A DNA stretch of 5,290 nt from Desulfovibrio sp. (GTDB lineage: Bacteria; Desulfobacterota; Desulfovibrionia; Desulfovibrionales; Desulfovibrionaceae): NCBI GenBank assembly GCA_028708195.1, contig JAQVZK010000177.1, positions 1-5,290 on the forward strand, written 5' to 3'. Shown one piece after another: positions 1-5,290 of the stretch; position 1 is the stretch's first letter; each line of letters begins with the position of its first letter. A model generated the notes under the pieces. It made no database searches. It saw only the letters and a list, made by a program, of their open reading frames with translations, and was not told the origin of the DNA. The translations under genes and the position numbers were made by a program.

Positions 1-1779
1 CTCACAGCCATACTGGGCATGAGCGAGTTGCTGCAACAAAAGGGCGTGCAGGAAAATGACCGCAAAAAGGCCCTGCGCTATCTTACCCAGGCGGCAAGCG
101 TGCTCTTGGAAATGGTGCGTGATGTGACAGACCACGCAAGTCTGGAGCAGAGGGCCCTGCAACTGCGGCCAGCCCCTTTTGCCCTGCGTGCCGCCATTGA
201 AAACTGCACATCGCTGTTCAGGCCTGTGGCCGAGGCCAAGGGGCTGGATATTGATCTGGATATTGCCCCGGATTTGCCCGACGCCGTGGTGGGCGACAGT
301 TTTCGCCTGCGGCAGGCCCTGGGCAACCTTGTGAGCAATGCGGTAAAATTTACTGAGATCGGGCGCGTGCGCGTCTGCGTGGAGTCTGCCGGGCCCAAGC
401 CGGGGGGCCTCAAATGGGCAGGAGGCAAGCCGGGTGCGGGTGACACCGACACCCTGCAGCTCAGAATTATGGTGCAGGATACCGGGCCGGGGCTGCCAAA
501 GGAAGACGCCGAACGCATTTTTGAGAGCTTTCAGCGCGGCAGTGATAACCCCAGTGCGCCGGGCACGGGCCTTGGCCTGTATATTTCGCGTACCATCGCC
601 CGCCGCATGGGCGGTGACGTGACTGTGACCTCCTCACCGGGGCAAGGCTCGTGCTTTACCCTTGAGCTCTGCCTGCAACTGCCGCGCGGGGCAGATCAGG
701 GCAAAAATCATGAAGACAGCGCCTCGCAAGGGTATAAAGCCGCTGCAGACCACCAGGGCGCGGACAACGCGCAGGCCGGAGCCCTTGGCGCGTATACGGG
801 CGCGGCTCCGGAACCGGTGCTGCCTGCGCAAACGCCCCTGCCCCAAAGCGGCCCCTTTGTGGGCAGCCGCATTCTTGTGGCAGAGGACAATGAGGCCAAC
901 AGGTATATAATGGAGCACATGTTGCGGGCAGAGGGGGCCTGCGTGCGCGTGGCCCGTGACGGCAAAAGCGCTTTGGCCGCCCTGCACGAAGGCCCGTGGG
1001 ATATGGTCATTCTTGATGCGCGCATGCCCGACATGAGCGGTCTGGATGTTTTGCAGGCCGTGCGCTCTGGCCGGGCCGCAGTTTCGCCCCGGCAAAAAAT
1101 CATCATCTATACCGCCGCCCTTGATGCCGCAGACAGGCAGCGTTGCGCCGACCTTGAGGCGGATATGGTGCTGCTCAAGCCGCTCACTTTTGCAAGTCTG
1201 CGCGAGGAACTGGCCTCACTGCTGCCTGTGAAGGAATCTGCCCGCATGCCTCAGGACTGTGCGCCTGCGGCGGACTCCGCTTTGATTTGTTCATCTGATT
1301 CCCCGGCTAACTCCGCAGCCGACGCCCCAACAGATTTCACTCAAGAGGAGGCGCTCATGGCCTGGAACAGGCATGAAGCCCTTGCCGCTCTGGACGGCGA
1401 CCCTGAATTGCTGCTGCATCTGGCCGGGGTTTTACGCAGTGACCTGCAAACCCGCGATGCGCATCTGGCGGAGGCCCTTGCCGCCGGGGATGCGCACAAT
1501 ATGCGGCGTCTGGCGCATGCCGTAAAAAATTCAGCCGGAACCATGCGCTTTGATGTGCTGCACGCGCGGGCAGGCGCTGCGGAAAAAGCCGGGGAGGCTG
1601 ATCTTGCACAGGCCGCGGCACAAATGCGCCTTGCCCTGCACAAAGCTCTGGCGACGCTGGACGCGTATCTGGACAGGGAGCGCGGCGCGAAAGTCCCGCC
1701 CCGCCCGGTCGTTGATTCTGGTGTTCCGACCGCGGATTCTGGTGACACGGCCCCCTCTGGCCGTAAGGGAGACTGCTGA
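1..1779 (+). CDS. Hybrid sensor histidine kinase with receiver and C-terminal Hpt domain (5' partial)
   Basis: Membrane or cytosolic sensor kinase that starts a multistep phosphorelay; the sensing N-terminus lies upstream of the window. The frame is open from base 1, and the first codons read LTAILGMSELL, the stretch that follows the H-box of HisKA domains, so the phosphoaccepting His should sit about six codons outside the window. Counting from the Met at base 19, HATPase_c shows the N-box (LGNLVSNAVKF, Asn107), G1 box (DTGPG, Asp154), F-box (IFESF) and G2 box (GTGLGLYIS, 182-190). An Ala/Pro-rich linker (about 223-282) leads to a receiver with acidic pair Glu289/Asp290, phosphoacceptor Asp333, Thr365 and Lys387. 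A second linker precedes an Hpt domain (about 447-555) with phospho-His500 in LAHAVKNSAG. The order resembles ArcB/BarA-type kinases. The gene is coupled to the downstream regulator, its likely phosphorelay target. All catalytic motifs in view are intact; the signal sensed cannot be told. Confidence 0.95.
   Translation, partial: LTAILGMSELLQQKGVQENDRKKALRYLTQAASVLLEMVRDVTDHASLEQRALQLRPAPFALRAAIENCTSLFRPVAEAKGLDIDLDIAPDLPDAVVGDSFRLRQALGNLVSNAVKFTEIGRVRVCVESAGPKPGGLKWAGGKPGAGDTDTLQLRIMVQDTGPGLPKEDAERIFESFQRGSDNPSAPGTGLGLYISRTIARRMGGDVTVTSSPGQGSCFTLELCLQLPRGADQGKNHEDSASQGYKAAADHQGADNAQAGALGAYTGAAPEPVLPAQTPLPQSGPFVGSRILVAEDNEANRYIMEHMLRAEGACVRVARDGKSALAALHEGPWDMVILDARMPDMSGLDVLQAVRSGRAAVSPRQKIIIYTAALDAADRQRCADLEADMVLLKPLTFASLREELASLLPVKESARMPQDCAPAADSALICSSDSPANSAADAPTDFTQEEALMAWNRHEALAALDGDPELLLHLAGVLRSDLQTRDAHLAEALAAGDAHNMRRLAHAVKNSAGTMRFDVLHARAGAAEKAGEADLAQAAAQMRLALHKALATLDAYLDRERGAKVPPRPVVDSGVPTADSGDTAPSGRKGDC
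1346..1359 (+). promoter_or_regulatory. Internal Shine-Dalgarno plus in-frame ATG at the Hpt domain boundary
   Basis: A perfect AGGAGG (1346-1351) is followed after five bases by ATG (1357-1359), in frame with the kinase (Met447 counted from the ATG at base 19). The ATG falls in the linker between receiver and Hpt, directly before the Hpt fold, so initiation here would yield a complete free Hpt protein of 140 residues ending at 1779. The match and spacing are seen in the sequence; use as a start is inference. Internal starts giving a short form are known for other signalling kinases, such as the short form of CheA. The alternative is that a Gln-Glu-Glu-Ala stretch happens to be encoded by this string. 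Confidence 0.45.
1711..1752 (+). repeat. Tandem 21-bp imperfect duplication in the kinase C-terminal tail
   Basis: The 10-mer GATTCTGGTG occurs at 1714-1723 and again at 1735-1744, 21 bases apart, and 15 of 21 positions agree between units 1711-1731 and 1732-1752 by hand alignment. The unit is seven codons, so the reading frame is kept and the protein tail carries Asp-Ser-Gly twice. The tail lies beyond the Hpt fold and looks disordered. It is probably a small in-frame slippage duplication without a special role. Confidence 0.6.
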
Positions 1780-1781
1780 TG
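1765..1781 (+). promoter_or_regulatory. Ribosome binding site and TGATG overlap coupling kinase and regulator
   Basis: AAGGGAG (1765-1771) lies seven bases before the ATG at 1779-1781. The kinase stop TGA (1777-1779) shares its last base with this ATG. This fixes the start of the response regulator, which then begins with the typical receiver strand ARILVVDDE, and it indicates translational coupling, so the two partners are made from one mRNA in linked amounts. Confidence 0.9.
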
Positions 1782-3254
1782 GCCCGTATTCTTGTGGTGG
1801 ACGATGAAGCCCTTATGCGCACAATGGTTGAGGTGGTGTGTACCCGCATGGGGCACGAGGTTCTGCTGGCAGAGAGCATCAGTCAGGGGCTTGAGATGGG
1901 CCGCAAGGGCGTGGATGTGGTGCTGCTTGATGTCTGGCTGCCCGACGGCAGTGGTCTTGAGTGGCAGGGTGACTTTGCTCATCTGCCGGGCACGCCCGAT
2001 GTGGTCATCATCAACGGGCACGGCGACGGCGACGCCGCGGAGGCCGCCCTGCGCTCGGGTGCCTGGGAGTTTTTGACCAAGCCCCTGAAAGTGCGCGATA
2101 TTGAACAATGTCTGCGCCACGTTTTGACCTTTCGTAAAAACAGGGTACCGGGGCCGGAAGCGCTCTTGGTGGACAGCGGGCATATCCTTGGCGCGGGCAT
2201 GGGCATGAGCCGGGCGCTGAAGCTGCTGGTCCAGGCCGCGCAAAGCGAGGTCAACGTGCTTTTGCTGGGTGAAACGGGCGTGGGCAAGGAGGTTTTTGCC
2301 AAGGCCCTGTACCGCAACAGTGCGCGGGCCGCGCGTCCCTTTGTGACCGTGGACTGTGCCTCCCTGCCAGAAACCCTTGTGGAGAGCCATCTCTTCGGGC
2401 ACAGCCGTGGGGCCTTCACCGGGGCAGACAGGGCGCGGGACGGCCTTTTGCTGGCGGCCCACAAGGGCACACTTTTTCTGGACGAGGTGGGCGACCCGCC
2501 GCAGTCCATGCAGGGGGCCTTTCTGCGCGCCCTTGAGCTGCGACGCTTCAGACCCGTGGGGGAAGTGCGGGAGGTCAGCCGTGACTTTCGCCTTGTGGCC
2601 GCCACCAACAGAAACATTGAGGCCATGACCAGCGACGGGGCCTTTCGCTCTGACCTCTTGTACCGCCTGCAGGGGCTGACCATTGTCATTCCGCCTCTGC
2701 GGGAAAGAAGAGACGAAATCCCCGCCCTTGCCCAGCAGGCCGCCAGCCGGTTCTGCCTGCACAACGACCTGCCGCCCAAGGCCATTTCTGGTCAGGTACT
2801 TGACATGCTTATGGAATATTCCTGGCCGGGCAATGTGCGCGAGCTTATCCACAGCACAGAGCGCGCCTGCCTTGCCGCCGGACAAGGGGATCTGCTTTTG
2901 CCCGTACACCTGCCCACCCGTATGCGCGTGGATGAGGCGCGCCGCCGTATGGGGCGCGGGCAAGAGGGCGGGTTGAGCGAGGTGGTGGGCAGTGCTGCCC
3001 CTGGTACAAGTGGAATTTCTGGGGGCCAGGCTGCCACAGCGCAACCTGCAGGGGCTGCTGTGGTGTCAGACTTGCCTTCGCTCTCTGGCGGCGAACAAGA
3101 TTTGCCGCCACTGCGTCAGTGGAAGGCCCTGGCTGAAGAAACCTATGTGCGGCGCATCTGGGCCGTCAGCGGGGCTGACGCGCGCAGGGCTGCCGGCATG
3201 GCAGGCATTTCGCGGGGGCACTGGTATGAGCTGATGAAAAAATATGGCCTTTGA
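1779..3254 (+). CDS. Sigma-54-dependent NtrC-family response regulator
   Basis: Cytosolic two-component regulator of 491 residues that, when phosphorylated, should oligomerise and use ATP to open promoters bound by sigma-54 RNA polymerase. The receiver (about 1-120) has Asp8/Asp9, phosphoacceptor Asp51 in LLDVWLPDGSG and Lys101 in FLTKPL. The conserved Thr/Ser after beta-4 is replaced by Asn79 (VVIINGHGD). The AAA+ domain (about 135-370) has Walker A GETGVGKE (164-171), an intact sigma-54 contact loop GAFTGA (211-216), Walker B TLFLDEV (231-237), sensor I region AATNRN (275-280), FRSDLLYRL with candidate arginine fingers Arg290 and Arg296, and WPGNVREL (349-356). A Gly/Ala/Ser-rich linker (about 390-445) leads to a Fis-type helix-turn-helix ending in AGISRGHWYELMKKYGL. 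Length and order are normal for NtrC, AtoC or ZraR relatives. It is coupled to the hybrid kinase, its probable phosphodonor through the Hpt domain. Targets are unknown. The family call is firm; no orthologue name can be given. Confidence 0.97.
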   Translation: MARILVVDDEALMRTMVEVVCTRMGHEVLLAESISQGLEMGRKGVDVVLLDVWLPDGSGLEWQGDFAHLPGTPDVVIINGHGDGDAAEAALRSGAWEFLTKPLKVRDIEQCLRHVLTFRKNRVPGPEALLVDSGHILGAGMGMSRALKLLVQAAQSEVNVLLLGETGVGKEVFAKALYRNSARAARPFVTVDCASLPETLVESHLFGHSRGAFTGADRARDGLLLAAHKGTLFLDEVGDPPQSMQGAFLRALELRRFRPVGEVREVSRDFRLVAATNRNIEAMTSDGAFRSDLLYRLQGLTIVIPPLRERRDEIPALAQQAASRFCLHNDLPPKAISGQVLDMLMEYSWPGNVRELIHSTERACLAAGQGDLLLPVHLPTRMRVDEARRRMGRGQEGGLSEVVGSAAPGTSGISGGQAATAQPAGAAVVSDLPSLSGGEQDLPPLRQWKALAEETYVRRIWAVSGADARRAAGMAGISRGHWYELMKKYGL

Positions 3255-3289
3255 TGCGTGAACGTGATTTTTCTTGCCCAGTATACACT

Positions 3290-3310
3290 TCAACTACCTG
3301 GTAGAGTTGA
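3290..3310. promoter_or_regulatory. Dyad symmetric element, possible operator
   Basis: CTACC (3294-3298), one base, then GGTAG (3300-3304) form a perfect inverted repeat. The outer TCAA (3290-3293) pairs with TTGA (3307-3310) once two bases (3305-3306) are bulged; equally, TCAACT (3290-3295) and AGTTGA (3305-3310) are exact inverted arms. The central spacer is too short for a good RNA hairpin and no T-run follows, so a protein-binding operator fits better than a terminator. It sits 36 bases after the regulator gene and about 107 bases before the next start. Confidence 0.35.
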
Positions 3311-3350
3311 ATTTGTGCAAAAAAAGGTCAGGTCAGGGGTGCGTGGCATA

Positions 3351-3379
3351 TTGCATCACCGCATGAAAGGGGCTATAGC
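3351..3379 (+). promoter_or_regulatory. Weak sigma-70-type promoter candidate for the small downstream gene
   Basis: TTGCAT (3351-3356) and TATAGC (3374-3379) are separated by 17 bases, the preferred spacing, and lie about 38 bases before the ATG at 3417. The -35 box matches the consensus at three of six positions and the -10 box at four of six, so the match is modest and chance is a real alternative. The surrounding gap is AT-richer than the genes. Confidence 0.25.
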
Positions 3380-3416
3380 GAAAAAAACTCGCTTATTAAA
3401 GGCAATAAGACAGCAT

Positions 3417-3674
3417 ATGAACAAAAGTTCCCTTACCATCAAAGGATACGTTACGGCATTGCCCCGCACTGTGGACGCAAGGCAGGCCCGGGTGGCTGTG
3501 GTTCAGGATGATGTGGAATACCGCATTATACCACGCGGAGCTGGTGTGGATATGGACGACGAGGTCAGCCTTCCCGTAGAGGTTTCCGGGATTCCTGAAG
3601 AGGTGGACGGCGTAAACTACCTTGTCGTGCGCGGCTACACAGTGCTGGAAGACGACTCATGGCTTGAAGAATAG
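3417..3674 (+). CDS. Small acidic protein of unknown function, 85 residues
   Basis: I do not recognise this gene. From the ATG at 3417 it encodes 85 residues with no signal peptide, no membrane segment and no cysteine. It alternates short hydrophobic, strand-like stretches (LTIKGYVTAL, ARVAVVQ, EYRIIPRG, EVSLPVEVSG, NYLVVRGYTVL) with acidic turns and ends in EDDSWLEE, which suggests a compact all-beta domain, perhaps SH3- or OB-like; that is inference. The frame stays open upstream to a GTG at 3258, which would add 53 mostly basic residues from AT-richer DNA, and there is an ATG at 3363 without a visible ribosome site. I chose 3417 because the protein-like pattern begins there, although the nearest AAAGG (3398-3402) is 14 bases away, longer than ideal. 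The gene is 162 bases after the regulator on the same strand, so it may be read through or have its own promoter. Confidence 0.65.
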   Translation: MNKSSLTIKGYVTALPRTVDARQARVAVVQDDVEYRIIPRGAGVDMDDEVSLPVEVSGIPEEVDGVNYLVVRGYTVLEDDSWLEE

Positions 3675-3807
3675 CGTGATATCCTTTTTGCAGCCAAAAA
3701 GCAGCCTGAAACATTCCCTCTGCAAACGCGGATGCACCCTGTCCGCGCATTCGGCGTGTGCGCCGCAGTGTTTTGTGGAGGACAGGCCTTGTGCGCTGAA
3801 ATATTTT
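3675..3807. other. Intergenic stretch with an imperfect 27-nt direct repeat
   Basis: This is the first part of the 258-base gap between the convergent genes. Bases 3756-3782 and 3789-3815 align without gaps at about 21 of 27 positions by hand, sharing TGTGCGC and TTTTGTGG; the second copy runs into the left arm of the hairpin at 3808. Short open frames exist on both strands but have no ribosome site or recognisable protein, so I call no gene here. Confidence 0.5.
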
Positions 3808-3847
3808 GTGGGGGATGGACCCTTTTGAAAAAGAGTCCATCCCCCAC
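3808..3847. terminator. Strong hairpin between convergent genes, probable bidirectional terminator
   Basis: Arms 3808-3820 (GTGGGGGATGGAC) and 3835-3847 are perfect inverted complements of 13 bp, mostly G-C. The 14-base loop can pair further as CTTT/AAAG after one mismatch, giving an even longer stem. It lies between the stop of the small plus-strand gene (3674) and the stop of the minus-strand gene (3933), the usual place for a shared terminator. No T-run follows on either strand, so it is not a textbook intrinsic terminator. It may work with Rho, act as an mRNA 3' end stabiliser, or be a dispersed intergenic palindrome. Confidence 0.55.
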
Positions 3848-3849
3848 GC

Positions 3850-3865
3850 CACCTTTGAAAAGAGG
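3850..3865. other. Small secondary hairpin with GAAA loop
   Basis: Directly after the large stem, ACCTTT (3850-3855) pairs with AGAGGT (3860-3865) through one G-T wobble, closing a GAAA tetraloop as read on the plus strand. Its sequence echoes the loop of the main hairpin (CCTTTTGAAAAAG). It could add stability to the 3' end of plus-strand transcripts. The remaining bases to 3932 show nothing else that I can name. Confidence 0.3.
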
Positions 3866-3932
3866 TTATCTGCTCCGACGTGCCCCGATTTAGACACCCG
3901 GGCGTAGAGCAATCTCTCTCGGATTCTGGTTT

Positions 3933-5290
3933 TTAGCTGTTTTCTACCATCTGCCGGGTAACGTCGTCCGATACGTCCTTCGCCACATTCGTGTTCATTC
4001 CTTCCGGGGTGGAAACACTGGCCCCAAAATCTTCGTTGAAAGAGGGTTGGGGCTGGTCTGCCGTGGCAACAGCCTTTGAGGCGTCCTTCAGGGCATCAGT
4101 GTTGGTCAGGTCAATAAGCTCAATGGCGTCTGCCTCATGCCCCTCTGTGTTTTCTGCCACCGTGAGTGCGGGCTGGAGCACGCTGTCAAGGCTGTTATCA
4201 CCTTCTTGCAGCATGTCGCTCGTTTCCGTAAAGAATGGGGGGGTACTGTACCCTTCATGGCTGTCAGAACCCATCGGTTCTCCCTGGCTGGTTTCCCGCG
4301 CGCCGGTTTCAGAGTAGTTGGCGGCCATAGCGTCGTCATACAGGTACGCATCTCCCTCAAGGGAATCGTCGTCATCACTGGCAAAGAGCAGGCTGTTGTT
4401 GGCGCTGATGTCAAAGTTATGCTGCTGCGGGCCGAAGTCTTCGCCAGAATCATGAAGGCCAAGGCCGTCGTGTCCAAGGCCGTCTTCAAAAGCGGCAGAG
4501 AACGTTTCTGGCTGCGCGTCCGGCTCGGTAAAGGACACCTTGTCGCCGTCCACCTTGTCCAGAAAGCCGGAAAGAGCGCCGCGCAGGGCGGCTTCGTCCG
4601 CGCCGGACCATGCGCCATCAATCTGGAACTGAACCGAAGTCAAGCCCGCGAAGAAATCGAGATCAGTCAGGCCGTTGAGCCAATCGGCGTAGCGGCTTGC
4701 AAATTCGTTCATATCGCTGGCCTGCAAGATCAGGGTAAAGGTATTATCCGCATTGGCCACGATGTTGAGGCTGCCCGCGGCAACATTGCCAGCCACAGTC
4801 ACCGTATTGCCGGAACCAGAAACCACAATCTTGTTTTCACTGGCCGCGTTGCCGTCGGTATTGACATTGCCCTGAATGGTAACCTGGCTGCCAGAGCCAA
4901 GCGAGATCTCATTTCTGCCGCCACTACTGGCGCTCATGGCCATGCCTTGGCCATCCTGCGCGGTGACGTTCACGCTGCTGTTCTGGCCGCCTTCAATGAT
5001 GTTCAGCGATCCACCGCCGCTGGCCCACATGGCAATGGCCTTGCCGGCGGCGTCCGTAGTGGCGGTAATGGACACGGTTACTGAGCCGGTAGCGCTGATT
5101 TCGTTGTGTCCATTGTTTACTGCGGACATAACTGCCGACTGGTTGGCGCTTACGTTCACGCTGCCAGAATCAAGGTTGATGGTATTGAAGGCGCTGGCAC
5201 CGCTGGCATTCATGCCATAAAGCTCGCCCTCGATATTGACACTGCCGCTTCCGTCAAAGAAAACGTCGTTATAGCCGCGCCCTGTGACTT
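3933..5290 (-). CDS. Large repeat-rich, acidic, probably secreted or surface protein (C-terminal part)
   Basis: The minus-strand frame is open from the window edge to the TAA at 3933-3935, so the N-terminus lies beyond 5290. The ATG at 5213 is not the start, because the repeat pattern (GSVNIEGELYG) continues upstream of it. Counted from that Met, residues up to about 156 are imperfect repeats of roughly 27-36 residues with the pattern [ST]-V-[NT]-[IV] and later N-x-I, rich in Gly, Ser, Asn and Val, as in right-handed beta-solenoid adhesins and exoproteins. Residues about 157-220 (TFTLILQASDMNEF to GALSGFLDKV) look globular. The tail, 221-426, has about 47 Asp/Glu against about 7 Lys/Arg, including a DDDD run, and no cysteine. 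There is no C-terminal beta-barrel and the protein ends QMVENS, so a classical autotransporter is unlikely. No RTX nonapeptides are visible. A type I-secreted adhesin or a two-partner exoprotein are options; export itself is inferred. It converges on the small gene. Confidence 0.9.
   Translation of the reverse strand, partial: VTGRGYNDVFFDGSGSVNIEGELYGMNASGASAFNTINLDSGSVNVSANQSAVMSAVNNGHNEISATGSVTVSITATTDAAGKAIAMWASGGGSLNIIEGGQNSSVNVTAQDGQGMAMSASSGGRNEISLGSGSQVTIQGNVNTDGNAASENKIVVSGSGNTVTVAGNVAAGSLNIVANADNTFTLILQASDMNEFASRYADWLNGLTDLDFFAGLTSVQFQIDGAWSGADEAALRGALSGFLDKVDGDKVSFTEPDAQPETFSAAFEDGLGHDGLGLHDSGEDFGPQQHNFDISANNSLLFASDDDDSLEGDAYLYDDAMAANYSETGARETSQGEPMGSDSHEGYSTPPFFTETSDMLQEGDNSLDSVLQPALTVAENTEGHEADAIELIDLTNTDALKDASKAVATADQPQPSFNEDFGASVSTPEGMNTNVAKDVSDDVTRQMVENS
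4746..5290 (-). repeat. Degenerate protein repeats, beta-solenoid-like
   Basis: About five or six units are visible in the translation. They start near GSVNIEG, GSVNVSA, SVTVSIT, SVNVTAQ, SQVTIQG and NTVTVAG, and several carry a second common motif (GMNASG, AVMSAVNNG, AMWASGGG, GMAMSASSGG) followed by N-x-I (NTINL, NEISA, NEISL). The units are recognisable in protein but diverged in DNA, which points to old duplications kept for structure. The array probably continues beyond the window. Confidence 0.7.

Noticed and set aside
19..21. ATG at base 19 as the start of the kinase
   Set aside because: Bases 1-18 in the same frame encode the residues that follow the H-box (LTAILG), and starting at 19 would lack the phosphoaccepting His.
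634..1106. Minus-strand open frames of 132-153 codons inside the kinase gene
   Set aside because: They lie opposite the linker and the well-conserved receiver and show no protein-like pattern.
1341..3044. 567-codon open frame on the minus strand opposite the kinase and regulator genes
   Set aside because: It is antisense to two genes with complete, motif-rich domains. Its translation is rich in Arg, Ala, His and Pro with no recognisable domain, as expected for a shadow in GC-rich DNA.
3345..3356. TGGCATATTGCA, resembling a sigma-54 promoter before the small gene
   Set aside because: The GG and GC elements are separated by six bases; sigma-54 promoters need ten. A GG-N10-GC at 3401-3414 has poor flanking bases and sits immediately before the ATG.
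3622..3828. 68-codon plus-strand frame overlapping the end of the small gene and the gap
   Set aside because: It has no ribosome site and no protein-like composition, and it runs into the hairpin; it is an overlap artefact.
4137..5084. 315-codon plus-strand open frame opposite the repeat protein
   Set aside because: The minus-strand frame shows clear protein repeats and stays open to the window edge. The plus frame has no domain pattern and no ribosome site that I can see.
5213..5213. ATG at 5213 (minus strand) as the start of the repeat protein
   Set aside because: The frame continues without a stop to the window edge and the upstream codons encode the same repeat pattern, so this is an internal Met.
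1..5290. CRISPR array, tRNA, rRNA, insertion sequence or attachment site
   Set aside because: I saw no regular spacer-repeat array, no cloverleaf or rRNA-like sequence, no transposase and no terminal inverted repeats with target duplications.

Overview
The window is GC-rich coding DNA with two AT-richer gaps, about 3255-3416 and parts of 3675-3932. A hybrid kinase with a C-terminal Hpt domain, coupled to an NtrC-type sigma-54 activator and lying near a very acidic repeat protein, suggests a Gram-negative bacterium. A Desulfovibrio-like member of the Desulfobacterota would fit the style of the proteins, but no marker gene settles this.

Layout. (1) Bases 1-1779, plus strand: the C-terminal part of a hybrid sensor histidine kinase. 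It enters the window just after the H-box and runs HisKA remnant, HATPase_c, receiver, Hpt. (2) 1779-3254, plus strand: a complete sigma-54-dependent response regulator (receiver, AAA+ with intact GAFTGA, Fis-type helix-turn-helix). It overlaps the kinase by one base (TGATG), with a good ribosome binding site inside the kinase gene. (3) 3255-3416: a short gap with a 21-base dyad, a tandem GGTCA and a weak promoter candidate. (4) 3417-3674, plus strand: a small acidic protein of 85 residues that I do not recognise. (5) 3675-3932: a convergent intergenic region with an imperfect 27-base direct repeat and a perfect 13-bp hairpin. (6) 3933-5290, minus strand: the C-terminal part of a large protein with beta-solenoid-like repeats, a small globular region and a highly acidic tail. 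Its start lies beyond the window.

How the genes work together. The first two genes form a phosphorelay: kinase His (just outside the window), kinase receiver Asp, Hpt His, then Asp of the activator. The activator should then drive sigma-54 promoters. I found no convincing sigma-54 promoter inside the window, so its targets are not visible. The repeat protein is a plausible but unproven target by proximity.

The most interesting signal is a perfect AGGAGG followed five bases later by an in-frame ATG inside the kinase gene, exactly at the start of the Hpt domain. It could give a second, free Hpt protein of 140 residues from the same gene. Other points worth a look are an Asn in place of the conserved receiver Thr/Ser in the activator, the T-tract-less hairpin between the convergent genes, and the unidentified 85-residue protein.
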